A DNA stretch of 64,000 nt from an uncultured Prevotellaceae bacterium (GCA_947165485.1 CAMVAP010000011.1:1-64000); one strand, 5' to 3'. Positions 1 to 10,436 are shown, numbered from the stretch's first letter. Numbers and translations are program-made. The notes: a model not told the origin generated them from the sequence alone.

Positions 1-551
1 AAGACATCAAAAACGGAACGTGCATCCGCTTGGACGGCGATCTGTATTTCTGCATCGAATTCCTCCATGTAAAGCCCGGTAAGGGAAACACCTTCATGCG
101 CACCAAGCTGAAAAACGTGGTTGATGGCCGCGTGCTGGAGCGCCGCTTCAACATTGGTGAGAAGCTCGAGGACGTGCGTGTGGAGCGTCGCCCCTATCAG
201 TATCTGTACATGGATGGCCAGGATGCCATGTTCATGAACAACGAGACCTTTGAGCAGATTCCCATCAGCAAGGACTTGATTACTGGCGCCGACTTCATGA
301 AGGAAGGCGATATCGTTGAGGTTGTCAGCGACGCTTCGACCGAGACCGTCCTCTTTGCCGAGATGCCGATTAAGACGCAGCTCAAGATCACTTACACCGA
401 GCCTGGCGTGAAGGGCGATACTGCTACCAACACTCTCAAGCCTGCAACTGTCGAGACTGGCGCAACCGTGCGTGTGCCCCTGTTTATCGACACCGACGAG
501 ATCATCGAGGTGGATACCCGTGACGGCAGCTATCAGGGTCGCGTGAGGTAA
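1..551 (+). CDS. efp: Elongation factor P (5' truncated by window edge)
   Basis: Frame is open from base 1: [49 protein letters not shown] is the typical EF-P KOW domain; C-terminal [16 protein letters not shown]. Confidence 0.95.
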   Translation, partial: DIKNGTCIRLDGDLYFCIEFLHVKPGKGNTFMRTKLKNVVDGRVLERRFNIGEKLEDVRVERRPYQYLYMDGQDAMFMNNETFEQIPISKDLITGADFMKEGDIVEVVSDASTETVLFAEMPIKTQLKITYTEPGVKGDTATNTLKPATVETGATVRVPLFIDTDEIIEVDTRDGSYQGRVR

Positions 552-581
552 TCACATCCCACACTTTTTTTGCTTGCAGAG

Positions 582-626
582 GCAACACGAGGGACGCTCA
601 ATCAGTGGGCGCCCCTTGTTGTTGAA
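582..626 (+). terminator. Imperfect hairpin downstream of efp
   Basis: CAACACGAGGGACGCTCA...TGGGCGCCCCTTGTTGTTG stem-loop; no clear U-tract. Confidence 0.4.
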
Positions 627-750
627 TGACCGCAGCAACCGGGTGAAGCCGGATGTTGAGGGGTGGGGGAGAGGGCTATGAAGAAGCGATTTCGGTAAAA
701 GTGGTTGATAAATTGGTGTTGTGTGAACATGGTTGCGGGTTATTTCTTTG

Positions 751-758
751 TACCTTTG
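751..758 (+). promoter_or_regulatory. Bacteroidota -7 box (TACCTTTG) upstream of aldo/keto reductase gene
   Basis: TACCTTTG about 65 bp upstream of the ATG at 822; -33 box not clear. Confidence 0.5.
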
Positions 759-821
759 CATCACGCGGGCAAGATGATGTCCCGCAATCATTGAAACCGA
801 CTCATTAAAAAAAACAGAACG

Positions 822-1856
822 ATGGAATACTTAAAACTGGGAAACTCTGAACTTAACGTGTCACGCATCTGCTTGGGTTGCATGGGATTTGGCGACCCGA
901 CCATTGGTCAGCACTCATGGACTATTGACGAGGATCACACGCGTGAAATCATTGGCCGTGCCCTGGAGCTGGGCGTGAACTTCTTTGACACCGCCATCGG
1001 CTATCAGTTGGGTACCTCCGAGCAGTATGTTGGCCGTGCGTTGCGTGACATGGCCAACCGCGATGATGTTGTGGTCGCCACCAAATTCCTGCCCCGCACT
1101 GCCGAGGATATAGCAGCGGGCATCAGTGGCCAGCAGCACGTGATGAACTCCATTGATAGCAGTCTGGAACACTTGGGGATGGATCATGTGGACCTGTACA
1201 TCTACCACATCTGGGACTACAAGACACCCGCATGGGAGATCCTTGAGGGGCTGAACAATGTGGTCAATGCCGGTAAGGCGCGCTACATCGGCATTGCCAA
1301 CGCCTATGCCTATCAGGTGGCTAAGATGAATGCGCTGGCCGAGAGGAATGGCTGGGCCAAATTCATCTCGGTGCAGAACCATTATAATCTCATCATGCGT
1401 GAGGAAGAACGCGAGATGTTCCCCTATTGCCGCGAGGATCATATCGCTATGACGCCTTACAGCGCGTTGGCATCGGGCAAGTTGTCCAAGCGTCCCGGTG
1501 AAACCTCTAAGCGTCAAGCCGAGGACTCGTTCATGCACTTTAAGTATGATGCGACAGCCGAGCAGGATAACCGCATCGTGGAGCGGGTCATGGAGTTGGC
1601 CGACCGCTACGGCGTTGAAATGACTCAAGTCGCTCTGGCATGGCTGCTGACCAAGGTGGAGTCACCCATCGTGGGTGCCACCAAGTTGCACCACATCGAG
1701 GGTGCCGTCAAGTCACTGGACCTGAAACTGACCGCCGATGACATCCGTTATCTGGAAGAACCCTATGTGCCGCACAACCTCTCGGGCGTGATGGCCGTCA
1801 ACAAGCCTGTCATGAGCGAGGATCCCGTGTGGGTCACCGCCAGCAAGAACCGTTGA
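822..1856 (+). CDS. Aldo/keto reductase
   Basis: 344 aa; MEYLKLGNSELNVSRICLGCMGFG, FFDTAIGYQLGTSEQYVGRAL, YIGIANAYAYQ: AKR-family signatures. Confidence 0.92.
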   Translation: MEYLKLGNSELNVSRICLGCMGFGDPTIGQHSWTIDEDHTREIIGRALELGVNFFDTAIGYQLGTSEQYVGRALRDMANRDDVVVATKFLPRTAEDIAAGISGQQHVMNSIDSSLEHLGMDHVDLYIYHIWDYKTPAWEILEGLNNVVNAGKARYIGIANAYAYQVAKMNALAERNGWAKFISVQNHYNLIMREEEREMFPYCREDHIAMTPYSALASGKLSKRPGETSKRQAEDSFMHFKYDATAEQDNRIVERVMELADRYGVEMTQVALAWLLTKVESPIVGATKLHHIEGAVKSLDLKLTADDIRYLEEPYVPHNLSGVMAVNKPVMSEDPVWVTASKNR

Positions 1857-1978
1857 CCGACGATGTCCTGATGGCGGCTGTGTCATCATTCGCAACTGGT
1901 GGCTTCGCCAAGCTGACGGTTCTCGGTCGTTAGGCCGATGGCCGATTAAAAACATGATGTGGAATTATGACACACCCT

Positions 1979-2000
1979 GATTTCTCGCGCGAAGCGCGAT
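1979..2000 (+). repeat. REP-like hairpin copy A (GATTTC TCGCGC GAA GCGCGA T)
   Basis: Perfect 6-bp stem with 3-nt loop; same architecture at 14603-14625, 15119-15140 and 46869-46891. Confidence 0.7.
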
Positions 2001-2068
2001 TCACTATGCGTGACCTTAGTTTTGCAACAGCTATATCAAATGTTCCAGCGGCCAATCATGGCACAGCC

Positions 2069-2887
2069 TCAATAGCACAAGGCATCTGACGGCCATCCCG
2101 TGACGTTGTGGCCCGTGTCGAGTCGGGTGATATCGGCCAGGTCATTGTCACTCAGCGTGAAGTCAAACAGGTCGATATTCTCGCGCATACGCTCCACTCG
2201 GGTTGTCTTGGGAATAATGATGACGCCACTCTGCACAAGGAACTTCAAAGCGACTTGAGCCGCAGTCTTTCCATACTGCTCACCGATGTTGATAAGCGTC
2301 CTGTCCTTAAAGATGCCGTGGCCCCCCTCGGCCAGCGGGCTCCAAGCCTCAAGCGCTACATTGTAAGGGCTCAGGTATTCCCTCATCTTGCGTTGCTGGT
2401 ACAGCACGTGTGTCTCGCACTGGTTGACCACGGGCATTACTCTGGCCCCGTTCACGATGGCAGGAAAAGTGTTAGGGTAGAAATTGGACACGCCGATAGC
2501 ACGGAATAGTCCCTGGTTGTACAGTTCCTCAAGGGCTTGCCACATGACAGCGGGTTTGCCCACGGGCCAGTGAAGCAACATCAGGTCCACATAATCAAGT
2601 CTGAGCTGTTTCATCGATTGTTCCACCGAGCGCAGTGTCTCGTCGCGGGTGAAGCACGGGTCACAAATCTTGGTGGTGACAAAAAGTTGCCTGCGAGGGA
2701 CCCCACAGGCCTTGACGGCCTCGCCCACCTCTCGCTCGTTGTAATACATCGCAGCCGTGTCGATGCTGCGATATCCCACCTCGATAGCCTGTTCCACCAC
2801 GCGTTGTGTCTCCCGCCGCGAGATGTTATACACGCCGAGCCCAACCATCGGCATCTCCACTCCATTATTCAACGTCTTGTATTCCAT
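2069..2887 (-). CDS. Aldo/keto reductase (2,5-diketo-D-gluconate reductase-like)
   Basis: 272 aa; NGVEMPMVGLGVYNI, YRSIDTAAMYYNEREVGEAV, IGVSNFYPN, IIPKTTRVERMREN. Confidence 0.93.
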   Translation of the reverse strand: MEYKTLNNGVEMPMVGLGVYNISRRETQRVVEQAIEVGYRSIDTAAMYYNEREVGEAVKACGVPRRQLFVTTKICDPCFTRDETLRSVEQSMKQLRLDYVDLMLLHWPVGKPAVMWQALEELYNQGLFRAIGVSNFYPNTFPAIVNGARVMPVVNQCETHVLYQQRKMREYLSPYNVALEAWSPLAEGGHGIFKDRTLINIGEQYGKTAAQVALKFLVQSGVIIIPKTTRVERMRENIDLFDFTLSDNDLADITRLDTGHNVTGWPSDALCY

Positions 2888-2994
2888 ATCGTTATTATGT
2901 GCAATTAGATTTGTTCTGTATTATCGGTGGGGAGAAGTCCTATGAGTTTGCGCCAGATTGACATGTCGGTGAGGGTGGGAGATGGGGTGGGACG

Positions 2995-3492
2995 CTACAT
3001 TTTCTTGAGGATCCAGGGGAGGGGTTCCAGGATCTTGATGCAGACTTTGGCGGCAAGGTCGTGTAGCATGGCGGCGGCGTCGCTGCTGTTGTCAAACCCC
3101 TGGGCAATGACGTAGTATTGCTTGTCCTTGCCACCGTAGAGGATGTAACTGCCCTTGAGACCGCACTCCTCGCGCAGGCGGTCGCGGTAACTCTTGGCGT
3201 TGATGCGCTGTGAGAAGGTGGCGACTACGACGTTGTAGTCGTGGACGGTGTCGGTCGAGTCGATGGCGACATTGGCATTGACATAGACCATCCTGACGCT
3301 GTCGCCGTTGATGACGTGGGTGTAGCGCTGGCGCTCGGCCTCTATCTTGGCATAGGTCTCGGCGGCGATGCCCGTCTGCCGCCGTTGCATGGCTTTCTCG
3401 TAGGCCTCGCGGTAATTTTCCTCGTTGCTGTGGCAGCCGGTCGCTAGTGCGGCCAGTGCAAGCATAATGATGATGTGTAAGATATTCTTCAT
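2995..3492 (-). CDS. SPOR-domain-like lipoprotein
   Basis: Lipobox LATGC; C-terminal YNVVVATFSQRINAKSYRDRLREECGLKGSYILYGGKDKQYYVIAQGF resembles SPOR. Confidence 0.7.
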   Translation of the reverse strand: MKNILHIIIMLALAALATGCHSNEENYREAYEKAMQRRQTGIAAETYAKIEAERQRYTHVINGDSVRMVYVNANVAIDSTDTVHDYNVVVATFSQRINAKSYRDRLREECGLKGSYILYGGKDKQYYVIAQGFDNSSDAAAMLHDLAAKVCIKILEPLPWILKKM

Positions 3493-3506
3493 TTTGTCGG
3501 TGCCGT

Positions 3507-4001
3507 TTATTTTGCTAATTCGATGACTTGGGCGTGGGTGATGTTACCATGATCCAGTGTGAGGGTAATGAGTGTGCGCACCACCTGCCAGCCCTGCACG
3601 CCTGCAGCTCCGGGGTTGACCACAAGACACCCCAGGGCGCGATCGGGCATGACCTTGAGGATGTGGCTGTGTCCGCACACAAACAGTTTGGGCCTTGACA
3701 ATTCCAGTCGCTGGCGGATGCCTGGCGCATACTTGCCAGGGTACCCGCCGATGTGGGTCATTACCACCTTGACACCCTCGACCTCAAATATCTCCATTTC
3801 CTTGTATCGACGGCGCAGGCTGGCTCCGTCCACGTTGCCGCACACGGCTCGAAATACGGGAGCGATGGCTTCCAGCCTGTCGGCCAGCTGGTCACTGCCG
3901 ATGTCGCCAGCGTGCCACACCTCGTCGCAGTCGGCAAAGTGCTGTGCATAGCGGTCGTCCCACCACGCATGGGTATCGCTGATGATGCCTATCTTCTTCA
4001 T
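3507..4001 (-). CDS. YfcE/MJ0936-family metallophosphoesterase
   Basis: MKKIGIISDTHAWWD, VWHAGDIGS, VCGNVD, THIGGYPGKY, VCGHSH motifs. Confidence 0.92.
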   Translation of the reverse strand: MKKIGIISDTHAWWDDRYAQHFADCDEVWHAGDIGSDQLADRLEAIAPVFRAVCGNVDGASLRRRYKEMEIFEVEGVKVVMTHIGGYPGKYAPGIRQRLELSRPKLFVCGHSHILKVMPDRALGCLVVNPGAAGVQGWQVVRTLITLTLDHGNITHAQVIELAK

Positions 4002-4196
4002 GATGTTTACTGGTCTCTATATGAATAATGTATCAATGTGACACACTAATCCTTAAACGTGAATGGCTGTCCTTTATTGCCCGTGCCGGTAAAGCAAATC
4101 CCCGCCTCCTGAACATCAGGGGCGGGGAGCAAGCTGTTTAGAAGTTAAACTTTATACTTAAAGTGTGGCGGGTACGCCCTACGATAAGCCGATGTT

Positions 4197-4250
4197 TGGG
4201 CTTTAGGTTTTAGGCTTTAGGCTTTAGGTTATAGGTTTTAGGTTTTAGCA
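4197..4250. repeat. TTTAGG(T/C)-type short tandem degenerate repeat
   Basis: tgggctttaggttttaggctttaggctttaggttataggttttaggttttagc in the intergenic region 3' of pfp. Confidence 0.8.
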
Positions 4251-4286
4251 TCTATGCCTAATGCCCTTGCCTTAAAGCCTGGTGTG

Positions 4287-5948
4287 TCAAGACTTGCCGA
4301 ACTGCTCGAAGAAGAGCGTGAAGGAAATCTTATCTACCAACTCCTCGGGACCAAAGAACTGGATGGGACCGGGATAGATGTAGCATGTCTCGAGAGCCCA
4401 CTGCTCACGGTTCTCGACAAAGTGCTTGAAGGGTGCGCCTTCGAGGTCAACCAGTGCCTTGCGGATCACGGGTTTGTCCTTGCCGGCACGGCGCTCGATA
4501 TTCATCATCATGGTGATGGGCACACCACAGGCCACCCAGTCCTGAGCCTTGCGTCCCAGATGGGTGATGGCCGACATGTAGCCAGTGGCACCGACGAAGA
4601 TGAGGTGCGAGGCGTTGTAACCCAGCGAGTAGCAGTAGTCGGCATCAAAGTTGGAGGGGAAGGAGCAACGGCCTTCATAACCGAAGAAGTGGTGTTGCGT
4701 CTTGAACTTGATGCGGTCGATCTCACCCGCCTCGGCCCTCACATCGAGGACATGGCCTACCATGCGGCTGAGCAGACGCTCGGACTCGATCTGCGATACC
4801 ATCACGTTGCCGTGCTCGTCGCGGTCGAGTGTGAGCTGACGTGCCACGTCGTCGGGCAGTGAGTCGTACACGTCGCGGTTCTCGTCGGTGAGGTGCTCAC
4901 GCACAAAGTTGTTCTGTGCCTCTTCGCGCAGGCTGGAAATCTCGGGATACTTGGTGAGCATCTCGTTGAGCTCGGCAATGAGTTTCTTCATGGTGGGAAC
5001 AAACTCCACGATGCCCTCGGGGACGAGGACGGTACCGTAATCCATGCCCATGTCGTGACGCTTGACGACGATGTTGGCAATTTCCTCGGCAATATCATGC
5101 AGGGTCATGTTGCGGGCCTCGACCTCCTCGCTGATGATGCAGTAGTTGGGACGGGTCTGCAGTGCGCACTCCAGGGCGATGTGTGACGCCGAACGTCCCA
5201 TCAGCTTCATGAAGTGCCAGTATTTCTTGGCCGAGTTGCAGTCGCGGGCCACGTTGCCGATCAGCTCGCTATAGACCTTGGTCGCGGTGTCAAAGCCAAA
5301 CGAAATCTCGATATGCTCGTTCTTGAGGTCGCCGTCGATGGTCTTGGGCACGCCGATAACCTGCACGCCTGCGTCATGGGCCTTGTAATACTCGGCCAGG
5401 ACGGCAGCGTTGGTGTTGCTATCATCACCGCCGATGATGACCACAGCGGTAATCTTGAGCTCGCGCAGGATCTGCAAGCCTGCTTCAAACTGCTCGGGCT
5501 TCTCGAGCTTGGTGCGGCCTGAACCGATGAGGTCAAAACCACCGGTGTTGCGGTACTGCTCAATGAGGTCGCCGGTAATCTCGATGTAACGGTGCTTGAC
5601 CAGTCCATTGGGGCCACCCAGGAAACCGTACAGACGGCAATACTTGTTCAACGCCTTGATACCATCATAGAGACCGCAAATCACGTTGTGGCCGCCAGGA
5701 GCCTGGCCTCCGCTCAAGATCACGCCCACGTTGAAAGGCTTCTCGGGGGGCATGGCGGAGTCATCGCGTTCAAAGGTCAGTTGGGGTAAACCATAGGTGC
5801 AGGGGAACAGGGCTTTGATGGCCTCTTGATCGGCCACCGACTGCGTGGGCTCTCCTTCGACCGCACGCACGGGGCACCTAAGCGTAACAGGCAGCTTAGG
5901 CCTATAGGTAAGCCTCATCTGCTCCAGGTAACTCTTATTGTCAGTCAT
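4287..5948 (-). CDS. pfp: Diphosphate--fructose-6-phosphate 1-phosphotransferase
   Basis: MTDNKSYLEQMRLTYRPKLP start; NVGVILSGGQAPGGHNVI, GGPNGL, IGGDDSNTNA, PKTIDGDLKN, KLMGRSASHIALECALQ. Confidence 0.95.
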   Translation of the reverse strand: MTDNKSYLEQMRLTYRPKLPVTLRCPVRAVEGEPTQSVADQEAIKALFPCTYGLPQLTFERDDSAMPPEKPFNVGVILSGGQAPGGHNVICGLYDGIKALNKYCRLYGFLGGPNGLVKHRYIEITGDLIEQYRNTGGFDLIGSGRTKLEKPEQFEAGLQILRELKITAVVIIGGDDSNTNAAVLAEYYKAHDAGVQVIGVPKTIDGDLKNEHIEISFGFDTATKVYSELIGNVARDCNSAKKYWHFMKLMGRSASHIALECALQTRPNYCIISEEVEARNMTLHDIAEEIANIVVKRHDMGMDYGTVLVPEGIVEFVPTMKKLIAELNEMLTKYPEISSLREEAQNNFVREHLTDENRDVYDSLPDDVARQLTLDRDEHGNVMVSQIESERLLSRMVGHVLDVRAEAGEIDRIKFKTQHHFFGYEGRCSFPSNFDADYCYSLGYNASHLIFVGATGYMSAITHLGRKAQDWVACGVPITMMMNIERRAGKDKPVIRKALVDLEGAPFKHFVENREQWALETCYIYPGPIQFFGPEELVDKISFTLFFEQFGKS

Positions 5949-6123
5949 TGTACTTGTATTTATTGGTTTGTATAAACGATTAAACAATCTCTTTTACGCC
6001 TGCAAAAGTACTGCAAATTCATCACGCCCACATCATGTAAACCTAACAATTTTATAATTTTGTCAGCCCTATTTAGAATTTTTGACACTTTTGGACTAAA
6101 AAATGATGATTTTTCGGGTCTTT

Positions 6124-7194
6124 CTAGTTGTCGAGGTACCATCGATAGAGGGCAGGCACACCGTCTTCCAGTTCCATGGTGTGGTGCCAACCCAGGCTGT
6201 GCAACTTGCTCACGTCGGTGAGTTTGCGCAGGGTTCCGTCGGGCTTGGTGGCGTCCCACTCGATGTTGCCACGGTAGCCCACGGTGTGCTGTACGAGTTC
6301 GGCCAGCTGGCGTATGGTGACTTCCTTGCCGCTGCCGATGTTGATGTGGCAGTTGCGCACTTCATCTCCCGTGCCACGCACGTCCTGGAAGTCGATATGC
6401 TCCAAGCAATAGACGCTGGCGTCGGCCATGTCCTCGCTCCACAGGAACTCGCGGATGGGGGCTCCGGTGCCCCACAGGCGCAGGCGGTCTTTCAGGATGC
6501 CATATTTCTCAAGTGTGGCAATGATTTGGTCATCGCTGGCCATGCCGTCGATGCCCTCGACGGGGCGACGGTCCAGGTCGGTGCGTATGCCTGCCATATT
6601 TCCCTCGTTGAGCATCCTGGCCAGATGCATCTTGCGCACCATGGCGGGCATGACGTGGCTGGTTTCCAGATTGAAGTTGTCACGGGGACCATACAGATTG
6701 GTGGGCATGACGGCGATGTAGTTGGTGCCGTATTGCAGGTTGAAGCTCTCGCACATCTTCATGCCGGCAATCTTGGCGATGGCATAGGGCTCGTTGGTAT
6801 ATTCCAGCGGTGATGTCAGCAGGGCGTCTTCACCGATGGGCTGGGGTGCCTCGCGGGGGTAAATGCAGGTGCTGCCCAGGAAAAGCAGTTTCTTGACTCC
6901 ATGTCGCCAGCTCTCGCCGATGACGTTCTGCTGGATGGCCAGATTCTGGAAGATAAAGTCGGCGCGGTACTTCAGGTTGGCCATGATGCCCCCCACATGG
7001 GCTGCCGCCAGCACGACATACTCGGGCTGTTCCTGGTCAAAGAATTGCCGTACAGCCACGCTGTCCATCAGGTCTAGCTCCTGATGGGTGCGGCCAATGA
7101 GGCGTGTGTATCCCTTGTGTTGCAGGCTGTTCCAGATGGCACTGCCCACCAGACCGCGGTGGCCGGCCACATATATTTTAGCGTCTTTTTTCAT
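6124..7194 (-). CDS. fcl: GDP-L-fucose synthase
   Basis: KIYVAGHRGLVGSAI; LFLGSTCIYPREAPQPI; YEPYAIAKIAGMKMCES-like segment; PTNLYGPRDNF. Confidence 0.95.
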   Translation of the reverse strand: MKKDAKIYVAGHRGLVGSAIWNSLQHKGYTRLIGRTHQELDLMDSVAVRQFFDQEQPEYVVLAAAHVGGIMANLKYRADFIFQNLAIQQNVIGESWRHGVKKLLFLGSTCIYPREAPQPIGEDALLTSPLEYTNEPYAIAKIAGMKMCESFNLQYGTNYIAVMPTNLYGPRDNFNLETSHVMPAMVRKMHLARMLNEGNMAGIRTDLDRRPVEGIDGMASDDQIIATLEKYGILKDRLRLWGTGAPIREFLWSEDMADASVYCLEHIDFQDVRGTGDEVRNCHINIGSGKEVTIRQLAELVQHTVGYRGNIEWDATKPDGTLRKLTDVSKLHSLGWHHTMELEDGVPALYRWYLDN

Positions 7195-7220
7195 GACAGG
7201 ATTTACTGGATGTGCTTGAA

Positions 7221-8303
7221 TTACTGGATGTGGTAAATTTTCTTGATGTGCTGCATGTCATGCTCGACCATGATGCGCACCAGATCCTCAAACGAGGTCT
7301 TCTGGGGATTCCAGCCCAATTGCTGCTTGGCCTTGGAGGGATCGCCCAGCAGCTGGTCAACCTCGGCGGGTCGGAAGTACTTGGGATCGACCTCAACGAT
7401 CACCCTGCCAGTATTCTTGTCAATGCCCTTCTCGTGGATGCCTTCACCTTGCCATTGCAGGTCGATGCCGGCATGGTGGAAGGCCAGGGTGCAGAACTCT
7501 CTCACCGAGTGGCACTCTCCCGTGGCGATGACAAAATCATCGGGCTCGTCCTGTTGCAAGATGAGCCACATGCATTCCACATAGTCGCGGGCATAGCCCC
7601 AGTCGCGCAAGGCATTCAGGTTGCCCAGGTAGAGCTTGTCTTGCAGGCCATGGGCAATGCGTGCGGCGGCAAAGGTGATCTTGCGGGTCACAAAGGTCTC
7701 GCCGCGTCGCTCACTCTCGTGGTTGAACAGGATGCCGTTGGCACAGAACATGCCGTAACTCTCGCGATAATTCTTCATGATCCAGAACGAGTACAGCTTG
7801 GCGCAACCGTAGGGGCTGCGGGGATAGAACGGTGTGGTCTCGCGCTGGGGCACTTCCTGTACCTTGCCGTAGAGTTCGCTGGTGCTGGCCTGATAAATCC
7901 TTGTTGAGTGCTCGCGGCCTGCAATGCGCACGGCCTCGATCAGTCGCAAGGTGCCCACGGCATCGGTCTCGGCGGTGTATTCCGGAACGTCAAACGATAC
8001 CTTCACATGGCTCTGTGCGGCCAGGTTATAGATTTCATCGGGCTGGATTTTCTCGATGATGCGGATGAGAGAGCTGCTGTCGGTCATGTCGCCATAGTGC
8101 AGGTTGATGAGTCGGCGCTGCTTCATGTCTCGCACCCACTCGTCGAGGTACAGGTGCTCAATGCGGCCCGTGTTAAAGCTGCTGCTGCGGCGAATGATGC
8201 CGTGCACCTCATAGCCCTTGTCCAGAAGGAATTCGGCTAGATAGGAGCCGTCTTGTCCGGTGATGCCCGTGATGAGGGCAACTTTCTGCTTGTTCTCGTT
8301 CAT
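7221..8303 (-). CDS. gmd: GDP-mannose 4,6-dehydratase
   Basis: [73 protein letters not shown]. Confidence 0.97.
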   Translation of the reverse strand: MNENKQKVALITGITGQDGSYLAEFLLDKGYEVHGIIRRSSSFNTGRIEHLYLDEWVRDMKQRRLINLHYGDMTDSSSLIRIIEKIQPDEIYNLAAQSHVKVSFDVPEYTAETDAVGTLRLIEAVRIAGREHSTRIYQASTSELYGKVQEVPQRETTPFYPRSPYGCAKLYSFWIMKNYRESYGMFCANGILFNHESERRGETFVTRKITFAAARIAHGLQDKLYLGNLNALRDWGYARDYVECMWLILQQDEPDDFVIATGECHSVREFCTLAFHHAGIDLQWQGEGIHEKGIDKNTGRVIVEVDPKYFRPAEVDQLLGDPSKAKQQLGWNPQKTSFEDLVRIMVEHDMQHIKKIYHIQ

Positions 8304-8307
8304 TGTG

Positions 8308-8937
8308 TTATAATGCGTTGTCTAGTCTGTCAGGGTCGGGGTCGGTGATCTTCTCGATCATCGACATGTGGATGTAGGTGGTGGCTACGGCGACGACACC
8401 GGGAACGTTGATGAGCACACGGCGGTCCCCCTTGACGCGCACAAAAGTCCCTTCGGCTCCGGCAAACATGCCACCGATGATGCGCACCCGCTCGCCCTTG
8501 GAGAAATCACCCGGGTCGGGATTGAGGTAGATGAGCTTTTCGTCATAGGTGCCCGCCACCTTGATGAAGTTCTCCATCTCGTGGTCGGGCACGGTGATGG
8601 GCTTGCTTGAACCGTCGGTACTGCGGGACATGATGTAGCGGATGGGCAGGTCGGTAGTCATCTTGTACTCCTTCATCTTGCTGGGCTCGATGTGGATGAA
8701 GATGAGGTTGTGCACGCTGGGAACGAGGCGCTTGACCATCTGCCCGTTGCGCTCCTCGCGCCGGTATTGCATGGGCACAAAATTCTCAATGCCACGTTCA
8801 TCCAGGTCGGCCTTGACCCGGAGCTCGCGGTTATAGGTCACGCGGATGGCGTACCACACCTTGCTTTCACGTCCTTTCTTGACGATTGTCCTTACTTCCA
8901 CGAGTGCAAAGGTACGGTTTTTTTTGGAATGGCGCAC
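8308..8937 (-). CDS. UpxY-family transcription antiterminator (NusG-like); start codon uncertain
   Basis: [38 protein letters not shown] (NusG N-terminus) plus KOW-like [35 protein letters not shown] -7 box inside the called N-terminus suggests a downstream GTG start (8901 or 8859). Confidence 0.88.
   Translation of the reverse strand: MRHSKKNRTFALVEVRTIVKKGRESKVWYAIRVTYNRELRVKADLDERGIENFVPMQYRREERNGQMVKRLVPSVHNLIFIHIEPSKMKEYKMTTDLPIRYIMSRSTDGSSKPITVPDHEMENFIKVAGTYDEKLIYLNPDPGDFSKGERVRIIGGMFAGAEGTFVRVKGDRRVLINVPGVVAVATTYIHMSMIEKITDPDPDRLDNAL
8907..8914 (-). promoter_or_regulatory. -7 box (TACCTTTG) for the upxY-gmd-fcl operon
   Basis: CAAAGGTA on + strand; lies inside the longest ORF, so the true start is downstream. 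Confidence 0.5.
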
Positions 8938-8987
8938 TTATTGAGGCTTTTCCTCGTTATAATATTGAAACCAACGACTATTTTTAT

Positions 8988-9539
8988 ATGGCAAAGGAAA
9001 TCAAGAAATGGACGACGCTTGAGAGCCGATACATCATCCAGCGGCCCTGGCTCACGGCGCGTGTCGATAAGGTGCAGTTGCCCGACGGGCGCATCAACCC
9101 CGAGCACTACGTGCTGGAGTACCCCGAGTGGGTGAACATCATCGCCATCACCCGCGAGGGCATGTTTGTCATGGTGCGCCAGTACCGTCATGCGATGGAC
9201 GTGGTGCTTGACGAGCTGTGTGCCGGCGTGGTCGAAGACGGGGAGGCACCCTTGCAGGCGGCCCAGCGTGAACTGCTTGAGGAAACGGGCTACGGCGGTG
9301 GCACGTGGCAGGAAATCATGACTGTGGGGCAGAATCCCAGCATCTGCAATAACATCACCCATTGCTTCCTGGCCGAGGGGGTGGAGCGCGTCGGCGACCA
9401 GCACCTGGATGCCAGCGAGGACATCGCCGTGCTGCTGCTGTCACGTGAAGAAGTCGAGGCGATGATGCGTGAGAACCGCCAGTTGCAGGCCCTCATGGCA
9501 GCCCCCCTGTGGCGTTACCTGGCCGAACACCCCAGATAA
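8988..9539 (+). CDS. NUDIX hydrolase
   Basis: Nudix box GVVEDGEAPLQAAQRELLEETGYG; start MAKEIKKWTTLESRYIIQRPWL. Confidence 0.93.
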   Translation: MAKEIKKWTTLESRYIIQRPWLTARVDKVQLPDGRINPEHYVLEYPEWVNIIAITREGMFVMVRQYRHAMDVVLDELCAGVVEDGEAPLQAAQRELLEETGYGGGTWQEIMTVGQNPSICNNITHCFLAEGVERVGDQHLDASEDIAVLLLSREEVEAMMRENRQLQALMAAPLWRYLAEHPR

Positions 9540-9547
9540 AACAATTC

Positions 9548-9584
9548 GGAGCCCTCAAAAACCGTTGAGAACTCCAATGTTTTT
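9548..9584. terminator. Hairpin with T-tract between convergent genes
   Basis: GGAGCCCTCAA-loop-TTGAGAACTCC followed by TTTTTTT. Confidence 0.5.
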
Positions 9585-10436
9585 TTAGCGAACCACCCTG
9601 GTAAACACGGGGGCCTTGCCTTTCTCGACTTTCACATAGACCTCAATGTCCCTCGGCGGCATCTTGGAGCCTTTCTCGCGAGGCATATCCTTGGCGGTGA
9701 ACAGGTATTCAGTGCCAGTACTGTCATTGATGGGGCGCATGGCCACAGTCACGGCTTTGGCATTGAGCATCGGGTAGCCATCAACGGCGGCATTAAAGAT
9801 GGCCGCCTCATCAGCATTCACGGGATGCTGCTCAGGGAAGTCTTCAAGCATTTCAAATCGGCCATCACAAAACTGGCTGGCAGCCAGGAACGCTTCAAGT
9901 TCTTCAGGCATAGCATCCATGCGTGCCGCACGCACTCCATAGCCTGCCAGGATCTTGGCGTTGGGCTCCTTTTGGGCTAAATCTTGAGCGCTCGATTCCA
10001 GCCCTCCGCTGCCGAAGGTGCAGAACGGCACAACCTTCTTGCCGCTCAAGTCAATCTTATCAAGCAAGGTGGCAATGGGGGGCGCATAGGTCCCGAACCA
10101 GATGGGATAGCCAAGGAAGATGATGTCATAATCGCCGATATCCGATTTCAAGGGATTGATTTCGGGAGTGATGCCTTTCTCGCGGTTAGCTTTGCAACGG
10201 TCAATCGTTGCCTGGAACGCAGTGTCATAGGGCTCTACAAGAGTAATCTCCTCAATATCAATTTTAAGACGTGTGGCAATTTCCTGTGCCACGGCCTTGG
10301 TGTTTGACGTTTGGGAGTAGTACAGAACCAGCATCTTGGGAGCCTTTCCTCTTTTGGCCCTCATGCTGTTCTGGCTGCAAGAGGTGGCGACAATCATAGC
10401 GAGTGCAGCAAGCATCAATAATCTCATTACTTTCAT
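9585..10436 (-). CDS. Flavodoxin-family lipoprotein
   Basis: MLVLYYSQTSNTKAVAQEIATRLKID, FLGYPIWFGTYAPPI; lipobox VATSC. Confidence 0.9.
   Translation of the reverse strand: MKVMRLLMLAALAMIVATSCSQNSMRAKRGKAPKMLVLYYSQTSNTKAVAQEIATRLKIDIEEITLVEPYDTAFQATIDRCKANREKGITPEINPLKSDIGDYDIIFLGYPIWFGTYAPPIATLLDKIDLSGKKVVPFCTFGSGGLESSAQDLAQKEPNAKILAGYGVRAARMDAMPEELEAFLAASQFCDGRFEMLEDFPEQHPVNADEAAIFNAAVDGYPMLNAKAVTVAMRPINDSTGTEYLFTAKDMPREKGSKMPPRDIEVYVKVEKGKAPVFTRVVR

Noticed and set aside
4098-4128. GC-rich hairpin CCCCGCCTCCTGA-ACA-TCAGGGGCGGGG considered as a riboswitch or ncRNA
   Set aside because: Simple hairpin without a recognisable conserved RNA core; probably structural in the pfp 3' / yfcE 5' spacer.
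6103-6813. 236-aa + strand ORF over fcl, and similar + strand ORFs over gmd, dsbD and ettA
   Set aside because: All overlap fully with conserved genes; lack of stop codons follows from codon bias and moderately high GC.
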